Shown piece after piece: positions 13,576-23,198 of a DNA stretch of 64,000 nucleotides (position 1 is its first letter; every line of letters begins with the position of its first letter). The notes beneath the pieces were generated by a model. That model searched no databases. It saw only the letters and a program-made list of their open reading frames with translations, and was not told the DNA's origin. The DNA is from Leptolyngbya sp. BL0902 (GTDB taxonomy: Bacteria; Cyanobacteriota; Cyanobacteriia; Phormidesmidales; Phormidesmidaceae), in assembly GCF_016403105.1 (NCBI RefSeq), contig NZ_CP046155.1:3439906-3503905 (forward strand). Direction: 5' to 3'. The position numbers were made by a program, and so were the translations under genes.

Positions 13576-13748
13576 AGGGTTGAGTCCTCAAGAAGTCCCA
13601 TGGCTTGGAGTCGTAGATCTAGGATGCCCAGGCTGCCGCCGTAAATCACGATGCCAGCATTACCCCGGCGTTCTAGGGCCACCGGGAGATTGAAAAGAAG
13701 AGGTGAGCCCAGAGTCCTGCGTTGTTTGATAGCGATGGGTACGCTCGG
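13572..13748 (-). pseudogene. Short coding remnant overlapping the start of the next gene (ATGA)
   Basis: On the minus strand a 58-codon open frame runs from just after an in-frame TAG to a TGA that overlaps the ATG of the following gene as ATGA. The translation (AIKQRRTLGSPLLFNLP, then GNAGIVIYGGSLGILDL) has protein-like composition, but no ATG starts it. The ATGA junction is typical of translational coupling. It is therefore probably the surviving 3' end of an operon partner, or a short gene with an unusual start. I do not recognise the family. Confidence 0.35.
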
Positions 13749-13788
13749 CTACCTAGGCAACAGCAGCCTCATCAGCGGGATCTGAAGC

Positions 13789-14961
13789 CTATAGCCCGCC
13801 CACAAACTGGGCAAGGCGACTCATCCCTTCTTCGATGGTGGCCATATCGGTGGCGTAGGACAGGCGAATGGTGCCCTCGGCTCCAAAGGCAATACCAGGG
13901 ATGGCGGCGACGTATTTTTCGTCGATCAGGCGGTTACAGAACTCTAGGGACGGAATACCGAGAGCCTGGATGTCAATATAGAGATAGAAAGCTCCTTCCG
14001 GCTCACCGCAGCTTAGCCCTGGAATTTGGCGGCAGCGGTCGATAATGACCTGACGGCGTTCTGCAAAGGCTTTGCCCATAATTTCGATGCAGTCCTGGGG
14101 GCCTTCTAGGGCGGCGATAGCGCCGTACTGGGCAAAGGTGCAAACGTTGGAGGTGCTGTGGCTTTGAATAGTGCTGACCGCCTTGATGATGGGCTCTGGC
14201 CCCGCCAGGTAGCCCAACCGCCATCCGGTCATAGAATAGCCCTTGGCAAAGCCATTGCTAATGATGGTGCGCTCGAATGCCGCAGGGGAAACGGCCCCAA
14301 TGCTCCGATGAGTCGCGCCGTTGTAGAGGATTTTTTCGTAGATTTCGTCGGAGACAACCCAAATATCCGCCGCCACCACCACCTCCGCTAGGGCGGCGAC
14401 TTCGGCAGGAGAATAGACCATCCCCGTGGGGTTGGAGGGGGAATTGAGCACAAACAGCTTGGTTTTGGGGGTAATCGCCTGCCGCAGTTGATCGGGGGTA
14501 ATGCGATAGCCTTGCTCGGCGGTGGTGGGCACAATCACCGGAGTACCGCCCGCCAACTGCACCATCTCAGGATAGCTGACCCAGTAGGGCGCAGGGATGA
14601 TCACCTCATCGCCCTCCTCAATGAGGGCCATGATCAGCCCGTAGAGGGAGTGCTTGCCGCCGTTGGTGACAATGATATTTTCTGGGCCATAGCAGAGGTT
14701 GTTGTCCCGTTGCAGTTTGCTGGCAATGGCTTGGCGCAGGGCAGGTTCTCCGGCGGCGGGGCCGTAACGGGTTTTACCTTGATCAAGGGCAGCTTTGGCG
14801 GCAGCTTTGATGTGGTCGGGAGTATCAAAATCGGGTTCCCCGGCGCTGAAACTGCATACGGGCAACCCTTCCGCTTTCATGGCTTTGGCCTTGGCCGCAA
14901 TGGCGAGGGTCATGGAGGGAGTAACGCGCGTCACACGGCTAGCAAGGGCAAGCGAAGGCAT
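13789..14961 (-). CDS. aspC: Aspartate aminotransferase, class I (type Ib)
   Basis: This is a PLP-dependent aminotransferase interconverting aspartate/2-oxoglutarate and oxaloacetate/glutamate. The 390-residue protein shows the type-I fold order. It has [13 protein letters not shown] at the N-terminus, NSPSNPTG (PLP contact), SDEIYEKI (aspartate that holds the pyridine nitrogen), [17 protein letters not shown] with the Schiff-base lysine, and a C-terminal IRLSYA segment with the carboxylate-binding arginine. Homologues of this subgroup in cyanobacteria and plants may also use prephenate, which I cannot decide here. Confidence 0.93.
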   Translation of the reverse strand: MPSLALASRVTRVTPSMTLAIAAKAKAMKAEGLPVCSFSAGEPDFDTPDHIKAAAKAALDQGKTRYGPAAGEPALRQAIASKLQRDNNLCYGPENIIVTNGGKHSLYGLIMALIEEGDEVIIPAPYWVSYPEMVQLAGGTPVIVPTTAEQGYRITPDQLRQAITPKTKLFVLNSPSNPTGMVYSPAEVAALAEVVVAADIWVVSDEIYEKILYNGATHRSIGAVSPAAFERTIISNGFAKGYSMTGWRLGYLAGPEPIIKAVSTIQSHSTSNVCTFAQYGAIAALEGPQDCIEIMGKAFAERRQVIIDRCRQIPGLSCGEPEGAFYLYIDIQALGIPSLEFCNRLIDEKYVAAIPGIAFGAEGTIRLSYATDMATIEEGMSRLAQFVGGL

Positions 14962-15058
14962 GGCCAGAGCAGTAGATAAACCAACATTTCACCTAGGGTA
15001 GCGTCGTTCTGGCTATTTCTACCGCCTTTTTTCCTGACATTTCTGCCTATTTCAGATG

Positions 15059-15080
15059 CCGCTGGGGCCAAGGCCAGCGG
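15059..15080. promoter_or_regulatory. Inverted repeat upstream of the patX-hetR pair
   Basis: CCGCTGG and CCAGCGG form a perfect 7-bp inverted repeat with an 8-nt centre, about 190 nt upstream of the patX-like gene and without a following T-run. It lies in the 312-nt gene-free stretch 14962-15273 between divergent aspC and patX. It could be an operator (HetR itself binds GC-rich inverted repeats) or an RNA hairpin. No gene is visible in this stretch. Confidence 0.3.
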
Positions 15081-15168
15081 GGATAGGGGCAACGTTGGGC
15101 GCTGACCCAGGGGCCTGGGCATGGAGAGGGGGCACGTGGGGAGAGCCGAGATGGGCGACCCATCCTAG

Positions 15169-15192
15169 TCACGATCCGCGTCACAATCCGCG
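15169..15192. repeat. Tandem 12-bp direct repeat upstream of patX
   Basis: TCACGATCCGCG is followed immediately by TCACAATCCGCG, 11 of 12 bases identical. The pair ends 81 nt upstream of the patX-like ATG, a position that suits a regulator-binding site. The role is inferred from position only. Confidence 0.35.
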
Positions 15193-15273
15193 AAGTTATG
15201 AAGGCAGAGTTTTCCTGACCGAGGTGATGGGGGGCTGTAACAAGGACTAGACGCGCTAAAAAGTCAATTCACT

Positions 15274-15588
15274 ATGCAATCTTTCTCCGCTTGGCCCGTT
15301 CGCTGCTGCTTGGTCGGTGTTGCGGGTTTTACCCTAGGCGTAGCCCTCGTGGTTAGTGATTCTCCGTTGACGGCAGGCCAGTCCGCTGAGCCTCGCTCAT
15401 TTTTTCTAGAAGCCCAGGGCGAGGATCGGGGCAGTGGTCGCCTCCATCAGCCCGCCTTGATCCATCAGGCCGCCATCCGGGGCAGTGGCCGCATCAGTCC
15501 TACCCCCCCGACACCCGATGTTCAAGCCCAGACCACGGCCTACCGGGGCAGTGGTCGTATTGATCCCCACAGCCCCAACCGAGTCTAG
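15274..15588 (+). CDS. patX: PatX-like secreted peptide precursor with three RGSGR motifs
   Basis: This 104-residue protein has a hydrophobic N-terminal segment (about 8-29), read as a signal peptide or membrane anchor, and an otherwise low-complexity hydrophilic tail. The tail carries the pentapeptide RGSGR three times, at residues 52-56, 69-73 and 91-95, each followed by a hydrophobic residue (Leu, Ile, Ile). RGSGR is the active pentapeptide of PatS and is also found in HetN; it inhibits HetR in heterocyst-forming cyanobacteria. The PatX family, small exported RGSGR proteins associated with hetR across multicellular cyanobacteria, fits best. The hetR gene follows 74 nt downstream on the same strand. 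The precursor is presumably processed to release peptides; processing sites are not evident. Confidence 0.85.
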   Translation: MQSFSAWPVRCCLVGVAGFTLGVALVVSDSPLTAGQSAEPRSFFLEAQGEDRGSGRLHQPALIHQAAIRGSGRISPTPPTPDVQAQTTAYRGSGRIDPHSPNRV

Positions 15589-15650
15589 CCGCTATCCTAC
15601 CCAGCCCAGAACAGGCTACACTGCGTGTGGGTGCCTTCTTAAGATCTTGA

Positions 15651-16600
<950 letters not shown>

Positions 16601-16601
<1 letters not shown>

Positions 16602-16621
16602 GGGTTAGCCCCCCAAACCCC
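16601..16621. terminator. Weak hairpin between converging hetR and ruvB
   Basis: GGGGTT pairs with AACCCC (one bulged A) across the 27-nt gap between the two stop codons. There is no T-run, so termination by this hairpin alone is uncertain. Confidence 0.25.
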
Positions 16622-16628
16622 ACAGAGC

Positions 16629-17909
16629 CTAGACGATCCGCATTTGACCGTCGGCTTCGGTCGATCCCTCGTCGTAGCCAAGGTGGCGGCGGGCGGCGGC
16701 GGTCACTACTCGCCCCCGGGGGGTGCGCTGGAGGTAGCCAATCTGCATCAGATAGGGTTCGTAGACTTCCTCAATGGTTTGGGAATCTTCTCCGGTGGCG
16801 GCGGCCATGGTTTCTAGACCCACAGGCCCCCCGCCAAAGTGTTCGATCATCACCGCCATCAGCCGCCGATCTGTCCAGTCTAGGCCGCAGGGATCGACGT
16901 TGAATAATTCTAGGGCTTCGGCGGCGAGGGCTTCGGTAATCGGCCCCGTGGCCTTCACTTCCATGTAGTCGCGCACCCGTCGCAGCAGACGGTTGGCGAT
17001 GCGGGGGGTACCCCTGGCACGGCGGGCAATTTCAGCAGCTCCAGCAGGCTCGATGGGGGTATTGAGTACGTCGGCGGTGCGCTGCACAATCTGGGTAAGT
17101 TCGTCGATATCGTAAAACCGCAGCCGCTGAATCAGGCCAAAGCGATCCCGCAGCGGAGAGGTGAGGGCTCCCACCCGCGTGGTGGCCCCAACCAGGGTAA
17201 AGGGAGAAAGGGGCAGGCTACGAGTTCGGGCCGACTGCCCCTTGCCAATCGTGATATCGAGGCGGGCGTCTTCCATGGCGGGATACAGAATTTCCTCCGT
17301 CACCCTGGGCAGGCGGTGGATTTCGTCAATGAACAGCACATCCCCCGGTTTGAGGTTTACCAGCAGTCCGGCAATGTCGCGGGGGCGCTCTAGGGCAGGG
17401 GCGGTGGTGATTTTACAGGCCACCCCCATTTCCTGGGCTAAAATCAGCGCCATGGTGGTTTTCCCCAGCCCTGGTGGCCCATAGAGCAGCAGATGATCTA
17501 AGGGCTCCTGGCGAGACTTGGCGGCTTTGATGGCGATGTCGAGCACTTCCTTTAGGGCCGACTGCCCGATATATTCCTGCAAGCGCTGGGGCCGAAGCCG
17601 CTCCTCCGGGGCCGTGGCTTCATCCCCCTGAGTTGCGCCTCCCTTCACCAAGGATGCCCCCGCCGTTGATAACTCTGGCGTTGATGACTCTGGCGTTGAT
17701 AACTCTGGCGTTGATGACTCTGGGGGCATCTCCCCGGTCGGGCCTGGGGGCATCGGCAGGTCGGGCTGCACAGCCTCCTCTGGGGCAGCGATGGAGGTCT
17801 CTCCGGTCTGGCCAGACGGGGGCTTTGGCTTGCCTTTGCCCCGCCGCCCCTGGGCCGTTGCCGGGGAGGGGGAATTGGGGTCGGGCTGATGGGAGGAGAC
17901 AATGGCCAT
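16629..17909 (-). CDS. ruvB: Holliday junction branch-migration ATPase RuvB with extended N-terminus
   Basis: RuvB forms hexameric rings that drive branch migration of Holliday junctions together with RuvA. The core has [12 protein letters not shown], Walker [16 protein letters not shown], Walker [10 protein letters not shown], sensor 1 [18 protein letters not shown], sensor 2 with [17 protein letters not shown], and a C-terminal winged helix. I chose the ATG at 17909 ([12 protein letters not shown]), the usual cyanobacterial N-terminus; a further ATG lies at 17942. About 100 residues precede the core. They are Pro/Ser/Thr/Glu-rich and include four near-identical five-residue repeats (STPEL / STPES), so this extension is unusually long. 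Confidence 0.95.
   Translation of the reverse strand: MAIVSSHQPDPNSPSPATAQGRRGKGKPKPPSGQTGETSIAAPEEAVQPDLPMPPGPTGEMPPESSTPELSTPESSTPELSTAGASLVKGGATQGDEATAPEERLRPQRLQEYIGQSALKEVLDIAIKAAKSRQEPLDHLLLYGPPGLGKTTMALILAQEMGVACKITTAPALERPRDIAGLLVNLKPGDVLFIDEIHRLPRVTEEILYPAMEDARLDITIGKGQSARTRSLPLSPFTLVGATTRVGALTSPLRDRFGLIQRLRFYDIDELTQIVQRTADVLNTPIEPAGAAEIARRARGTPRIANRLLRRVRDYMEVKATGPITEALAAEALELFNVDPCGLDWTDRRLMAVMIEHFGGGPVGLETMAAATGEDSQTIEEVYEPYLMQIGYLQRTPRGRVVTAAARRHLGYDEGSTEADGQMRIV
17665..17724. repeat. Four tandem 15-bp repeats inside the ruvB 5' region
   Basis: Four copies of GTTGATRACTCTGGC (R alternates A and G) lie in frame and encode the [10 protein letters not shown] repeats of the RuvB N-terminal extension. 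Copy number is probably variable between strains by slippage. Confidence 0.8.
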
Positions 17910-18157
17910 GGGAAACCCACTTGCAGAAGGCTCCTCTATCATACGGCGGGCCGCAAAGCGGGTGTCTCGGCTCGGTCTAATCGGGGCTCACGGGGCTTGA
18001 ACTTGTCCTAAGAATGTTGCTAAAACCGATGGAAACCAAGAACGGTGCCCCCGTTGAGGGCATAGTGGAGGGGAAGCCTTGGGGGAGAAGGGCATTGGTA
18101 CTAAGGCCATGCTTCCCAGGGCCGTGGGTAATGCCCCCGTTGGCGAAGGAGAGTCCT

Positions 18158-18667
18158 ATGGTATCAACCACGCTGCGAGAACTAATCCAACGGTACTACC
18201 AGGCCGGATCCCGGGATTTGCACGGGCTAGACCTCCAGGGCCTAGACTGGAAAGGTGCCCACCTGGCCGATGTAGATTTGCGACGGGCCAACCTCAGTAA
18301 GGCCAACCTGTTTCAGGCGGATCTCACCCACATCAACGGCTACCAACTGCTGCTGGCCCATGGCGACTTGCGGGAAGCCTCCCTGGCCGAGGCAGTGCTC
18401 ATTGAGGCGGATCTACGGCGTATCCACGGGCACCGGGCCACCCTGGTCAATGCCGACCTTCGCAAGGCCATCTTGGCCCACAGCGAACTCAGCCACGCCA
18501 ACCTAGAGGGGGCTAACCTCAGCCATGCCGACCTCAGCCACGTAAATTTCTACTGGGCCAACCTGCGCCACGCCAACCTCACGGGGGCCAACCTCACCGG
18601 GGCCGACCTCACCGGGGTGAAATGGCAAGACACCGTTATGCCTGATGGCACCCTGCGTTCTGACTAG
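18158..18667 (+). CDS. Pentapeptide-repeat protein
   Basis: The 169-residue protein has a short helical N-terminus (VSTTLRELIQRYYQAG) followed by about 20 consecutive pentapeptide repeats of the A(D/N)LXX type (for example ANLSKANLFQADL and ANLTGANLTGADLTG). These form a right-handed quadrilateral beta-helix. I chose the ATG at 18158 because AAGGAG stands just upstream; the open frame upstream of it is not protein-like. There is no signal peptide, so it is presumably cytoplasmic. Cyanobacteria encode many such proteins, mostly without a known role. Confidence 0.88.
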   Translation: MVSTTLRELIQRYYQAGSRDLHGLDLQGLDWKGAHLADVDLRRANLSKANLFQADLTHINGYQLLLAHGDLREASLAEAVLIEADLRRIHGHRATLVNADLRKAILAHSELSHANLEGANLSHADLSHVNFYWANLRHANLTGANLTGADLTGVKWQDTVMPDGTLRSD

Positions 18668-18723
18668 GACAAACCGAGCCAGCTCGCGCCCCACCTGCTC
18701 CTAACCCTGACCAGGGGAAAGGG

Positions 18724-20541
18724 CTAATCCTCCGCAATTTGCAGTTCATGGATATTCCAGAATGCGCCGCCGATGGCCGTGTACTGCACCCCCTCCACGG
18801 TATTACGCACCGCCGCCAGGGAGAGATTGTTGATCAGGTAGATAAAGGGCAGGTATTCCTGGGTCAGTTGCTGGGTTTCCTTGTACAGCTCAAAGCGTCG
18901 CTCCTCATCAATTTCCTGGGCAGCCTGGATGTAGAGATCGGCGATGCGGCGTTCCCAGTCGGCAGCTTGCCAGCCCTCTAGGGGCGTTTGGCTGGGGCCA
19001 GCCTGTTGGTTAAAGGCGTGCAATGCGCCATCCAGCAGCCACACATTGGCACCGCCGTTGGGTTCTAGCCCCCCGGTTAGGCTCAGAATGCAGGCTTCCC
19101 ACTCCAGGCTATCCGTGAGGCGATCGACCAGCACGTTGAAGGCAAGGGGCTGAAAGTCTACCTGAATGCCCAGTTGCTCCAGATCGCTTTTAATTTGCGC
19201 CCCGATGGCTTCGCGGATGCGGTTGCCAGAGTTGGTAATCAGGGTAAACCGCACCCGGTTGCCGTCGGGGTCTACTAATTGACCCGAACCATTGATCGAA
19301 AAGCCCGCCGAAATTAGCAGTTCCTTGGCTTTTTCGGGATTATAGTCGTAGGTGCGAAGGCCCATTTCCGGCGGCGCAAAGAAGGGGCTGGGCACGGAGA
19401 TCGGGGAGGTTTGGACAGCCCCTAACCCTTGGAAAATGTTGTTGATCAGGGTGTCTCGGTCGATGCCGTAGGAAATAGCCTGCCGGAAAGTGACATCGTT
19501 AAACCAGCGGGAGCGAATGGGATCCACTAGGGGTCTACCGTTGCGGCTGGCCTGATTGAGGTTAAAAAAGAAAAAGTTGGTGCCCAGGTCGGGGCCACCG
19601 TTGTAAATGGTGAAGTTGCCGCGCTCCTCCTCCTGCTTCAGCAAGGAAAAGAAACCGGGCTGCACCCCAACGGAATCTAGGCCCCCGGATCGAAATTGCA
19701 GGAACGCCGTATCCGTCGATCCAACAATTTGCCAAACCACTTGATCGATGAAGGGCTGGGGGTTGCCCGTCTCATCCTTGCGCCAGTAGTGGGGATTACG
19801 CTCAAAAATCACGCGCTCCCCAGGGATGTATTGGCCGAGGCGATAGGGGCCATTGGTAATAATTTGAGCCGGGGGCGTATCGGTGCCCCAGGTGGATAGG
19901 AATAGGGGGGTGCCGTCGGAGCCTCGGGTTTCTACCGCTGGGCGCAGAATGTGGGCCGGGATGATTTCTGTGGCGGTGTTGCGCAGAATGGGGGCAAAGG
20001 GTTCGGGCAGGGAAAACTGCACCCGCCGCTCGTCCACCGCCGTGACGGTGGGCAGCAAGCCCTGGGTGCCGATGCGGAAGCTATCGCGGCCATTGGTGGG
20101 GATGTCGGGGTTAAACAGCACGTCGTAGGTAAAGACCACGTCCTCCACGGTCAGCGGTTCCCCATCCGACCACTGCAATCCCTCCCGCAGGGTAAACACA
20201 ATGGTTTTGCCGTCCTCAGAAATGTCCCAGGTCTCTGCCAGGGCCGGAATCACGTCTCCGGTCAAACCGTCGGTGCCCGTCAACCCCTCAAAAGTCCAGG
20301 GAAAAATGTTGGGCGATTCCTGGCTCAAAATCGGGTTAAAAGTTTTGGGATCGCTGAGGGTGCTCAACACCAGACGCGGCACATTGGCCTCGGCCTTGGC
20401 AAACTGCTCTAGGCTGCACCCTCCCAGGGGCAGCATAAACACAAGGACGAGCAGCGCCGCTACCATCCCGCGCCACCGCCGCCAAGGCCGCGAGATCTGC
20501 CCCTTCAGACTGTGCCAGCCCCGCATGGACAGTTGTGCCAT
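18724..20541 (-). CDS. Peptide-type ABC transporter substrate-binding lipoprotein
   Basis: This is a family-5 solute-binding protein of 605 residues. A positively charged start and a hydrophobic stretch lead to the lipobox LPLGGCS (cysteine near residue 42), so the mature protein is lipid-anchored outside the plasma membrane. The body has the SBP_bac_5 signatures: PALAETWDISEDGKTIVFTLREGLQWSDGEPLTVEDVVFTYD near 100-140, and RQAISYGIDRDTLI in the second lobe. GAGGGG-like sequence precedes the ATG. No permease or ATPase gene is adjacent, so the cognate transporter must lie elsewhere; oligopeptides are the likely but unproven ligand. Confidence 0.9.
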   Translation of the reverse strand: MAQLSMRGWHSLKGQISRPWRRWRGMVAALLVLVFMLPLGGCSLEQFAKAEANVPRLVLSTLSDPKTFNPILSQESPNIFPWTFEGLTGTDGLTGDVIPALAETWDISEDGKTIVFTLREGLQWSDGEPLTVEDVVFTYDVLFNPDIPTNGRDSFRIGTQGLLPTVTAVDERRVQFSLPEPFAPILRNTATEIIPAHILRPAVETRGSDGTPLFLSTWGTDTPPAQIITNGPYRLGQYIPGERVIFERNPHYWRKDETGNPQPFIDQVVWQIVGSTDTAFLQFRSGGLDSVGVQPGFFSLLKQEEERGNFTIYNGGPDLGTNFFFFNLNQASRNGRPLVDPIRSRWFNDVTFRQAISYGIDRDTLINNIFQGLGAVQTSPISVPSPFFAPPEMGLRTYDYNPEKAKELLISAGFSINGSGQLVDPDGNRVRFTLITNSGNRIREAIGAQIKSDLEQLGIQVDFQPLAFNVLVDRLTDSLEWEACILSLTGGLEPNGGANVWLLDGALHAFNQQAGPSQTPLEGWQAADWERRIADLYIQAAQEIDEERRFELYKETQQLTQEYLPFIYLINNLSLAAVRNTVEGVQYTAIGGAFWNIHELQIAED

Positions 20542-20795
20542 GGAATTCCCCTCTGCCAGTTACCTCAATCACTCACTATAGCGACTGAGGGCGCGATAAT
20601 CCGTTCCCCCCAGGCCTGGGCAAACCGTGAACAAAGGTATCGCCAGGATTACTAAGGATGAACAAAGATTCTTTTTTGTGACAGCTTTTCATTTTGTGAT
20701 TGTTTATACAGTTTTTCAGATTATTTTGATTAGTGAGGGGTCGTTCCATCCCCTGCCTGCGCTACTCCACCCTAGCTTTCTCCAGAGGTTCCGCC

Positions 20796-20993
20796 ATGTC
20801 TGCCCAAGAACAAGCCCGTGCGCTGATGATGCGTCACCACCACATGATTAAGAATCGCCAGCAATCGATGCTGTGCCGCACCAACGAGGAAGTAGGAATG
20901 CCCGGTGATGCCCACCACTGGAGCAATATCCAAGGCAAGCCCTCCGCCAATGCCGCCCGCAGCTACGACCGCAGCGGATCGGCCATGAGCTAG
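20796..20993 (+). CDS. Small histidine/methionine-rich conserved protein
   Basis: This 65-residue protein starts at an ATG seven nt after AGAGG. Its first half, EQARALMMRHHHMIKNRQQSML, is a probable amphipathic helix rich in His, Met and Arg; the second half is polar and ends SYDRSGSAMS. I recall similar short cyanobacterial proteins but no function. The upstream 250 nt include an AT-rich stretch (about 20640-20735) that probably holds the promoter, in contrast to the GC-rich surroundings. Confidence 0.6.
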   Translation: MSAQEQARALMMRHHHMIKNRQQSMLCRTNEEVGMPGDAHHWSNIQGKPSANAARSYDRSGSAMS

Positions 20994-21069
20994 GGGCCGT
21001 AGCGCCTAGGGGCAAACCCGCAGTTTTTGAGTGGCCTCATGGCATCCATCCCGCACCCTAACCCTCGTC

Positions 21070-22908
21070 CTAGGTGTTTACAGACACTCCAGGGACGGGG
21101 GTTGCTTGTAGGCTTGGGGGGGAGACGTTAGGCTGTCGTCCCCGCAGCCAGTAGGTTTCCATCTCGCCGCGCCCTTTGATGGGGATGGTGCCCCGCGATT
21201 CTAGGTGGTAGCGGTCTTTGAGGCACTCGTAGGTAGCGGCGGTCACTTGAATTAGCCCCGGTTCCCCAGAGGATTCCATGCGGCTGGCCACGTTGACGGC
21301 ATCACCCCAGAGGTCATAGATAAACTTTTTGGTGCCAATCACCCCAGCCACCACCACCCCGGTATTGATGCCAATCCGAATGCTAATGGGGTCGTCTTCT
21401 CCGAGGTCAAAGGCGGCGACCACCTGCTGCATGGCCAGGGCCATTTCGGCCATGGCTTCGGCGTGGTCGGGGCGGGGGGTGGGCAGACCAGCGGCCACCA
21501 TGTAGGCATCGCCAATGGTTTTGATTTTCTCTAGGCCAAACTGCTCGGCAAGGGCGTCGAAACTGGAGAAAATATCGTTGAGCATTTCCACCAGCCGAAT
21601 TGGGGAGAATCGGCTGGAAAGCTGGGTAAAGCCCACAATGTCGGCAAACAGAATGGAGACCTCATCAAAATGCTGGGGCACCGAAGCCTGGGTCTTCATC
21701 AGTTCGTCGGCGATGGGTTCGGGCAGAATGTTCAGCAGTAGGGTTTCGGCCCGCTGCTGTTCCTCTTGCAGTTTTTCAGCGCTAACCTGTAGCTCGCCCA
21801 GCATGTCGTTGACCCGCTGGCTAAGCTGGCTGAGTTCGTCCTGGCCCTGCACCGCCACCCGCTGCGTTAGGTCATTCGAGCGGCCAATCTGCTGCACCTC
21901 CTGGCTGAGGTAGACGACCCGCCGCAAAATCACCCGATCCAGCAGCAGCAAAATCGCCCCGGTGGAGATGATGCAAGCCCCCAGCAGCGCCAAACCCAGG
22001 GATCGCTGACTGAGTTGCCCCTGGCGGTAAATGTCGCGGGGCAGGGTAACGTCCAAGAGCGCTTGGGGTTGGCCATAGATGTCGGGCCACAGGGCATAGC
22101 CTTTGATCAGGTGCCGATCTTGGACGTATAGCCGGGTGGGCGATGGAACCCGCCCCAGGGTGGGGATCTGGACTCGGTTGGCGGCTCGGCGGGTAGCGAT
22201 TTCAGCCATCATTGGCTCTAGCAAATCCTGGAGGTCGGCATTCAGGAAGCGGCTGTCCCCTTGATTGTCGAGGGAGTCAACCTTTGGATGCACGGTCAGG
22301 CTAACCTGGGTGCGGCGGGAGAGATCCGCCACCACGGCCTGGTTCAGATAGCGCCCCATCAGCATGGCTCCCCTCGGTGGGCCAGTGGCGTCACTTCGCA
22401 AAATCGGCTCTACCACCGTCAGCATGAGGTGATCATCCGCGCGCATCAACCCCTGGTGGTGGTAGGCCACATGGGGAAACCTGAGCAGCGGGCTATCGGC
22501 CTCCAGTTGAGCCAGAATGCCGGGGGGAACGGGGGCAAACTCGCCCTTTTCTAGGTCGTAGGCGTTGCTGTAGATCACCTCGCCCTCGGTGTTCACCAGC
22601 ACCAGAACATTCATTCTCAGGCTTTCAAAGGCGTATTTCTGAAAGTTGGAGGTCACGTAGGCCGCGTTGCCGTCGCGCATAAATTGGTAGGTGTCATCCC
22701 AGGCGGCCCAGTCTTCAGTGAGGCTGTGCAAATGGTTCAGATCACTAATGACCGCCTCCTCGACCCTCTGCACATTGCGCTGGGCGTCCTCCTGCTCTAG
22801 GCGATGGTAACTGCGCTGCAAAATTACCGACAAACTGGCATAGACCAACACCAGAAACCCCAGCAGGGGCACCGTCGTCAATAGGAGGGTCTTTTGGCGT
22901 AGGTTCAT
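21070..22908 (-). CDS. CHASE4-HAMP class III adenylate cyclase
   Basis: This membrane-bound receptor cyclase has 612 residues. A first transmembrane helix (8-30) is followed by a periplasmic CHASE4 sensor domain (about 45-230, with EEAVISDLNHLHSLTEDWAAWDDTYQF), a second helix near 300-325, a HAMP linker (RVILRRVVYLSQEVQQIG) and the catalytic domain from about 400. Metal-binding aspartates are in LFADIVGFTQLSSR and IKTIGDAYM. The lysine of EKIKTIGD and the aspartate of DLWGDAVNVASRME are the adenine-selecting residues, so ATP rather than GTP is the expected substrate. The trigger is unknown. Confidence 0.93.
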   Translation of the reverse strand: MNLRQKTLLLTTVPLLGFLVLVYASLSVILQRSYHRLEQEDAQRNVQRVEEAVISDLNHLHSLTEDWAAWDDTYQFMRDGNAAYVTSNFQKYAFESLRMNVLVLVNTEGEVIYSNAYDLEKGEFAPVPPGILAQLEADSPLLRFPHVAYHHQGLMRADDHLMLTVVEPILRSDATGPPRGAMLMGRYLNQAVVADLSRRTQVSLTVHPKVDSLDNQGDSRFLNADLQDLLEPMMAEIATRRAANRVQIPTLGRVPSPTRLYVQDRHLIKGYALWPDIYGQPQALLDVTLPRDIYRQGQLSQRSLGLALLGACIISTGAILLLLDRVILRRVVYLSQEVQQIGRSNDLTQRVAVQGQDELSQLSQRVNDMLGELQVSAEKLQEEQQRAETLLLNILPEPIADELMKTQASVPQHFDEVSILFADIVGFTQLSSRFSPIRLVEMLNDIFSSFDALAEQFGLEKIKTIGDAYMVAAGLPTPRPDHAEAMAEMALAMQQVVAAFDLGEDDPISIRIGINTGVVVAGVIGTKKFIYDLWGDAVNVASRMESSGEPGLIQVTAATYECLKDRYHLESRGTIPIKGRGEMETYWLRGRQPNVSPPSLQATPVPGVSVNT

Positions 22909-23198
22909 GGTGGGGCGTTCATCGGGCGTTGTGGCAAGGTGAGAGAAGCGGCCTAGGATGGACGGACAACACGGCCCCCCTTGTAGCCTACTTCCTGACT
23001 ACCGTGGGTGACGAGGAAAATTCAGACAACCCACATAAAATGTAGGGCTTTCATTACCTTTGGCCCGTAGGACGCAGAATACACAGGCAGGGTTGCCCCG
23101 CCCCCCGTTGCCTGGTCGAGCCTTGAAATATTTGTTTACATTAAGACAGGGGTTGCTGACCCCAATGTCGTGATCACCTCATCGGGGAGTCTTCCGCC

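Noticed and set aside
15056-15250. Open frame of 64 codons upstream of patX
   Set aside because: Gly/Arg/Pro/Trp-rich translation typical of GC-rich non-coding DNA, and it covers the inverted and direct repeats.
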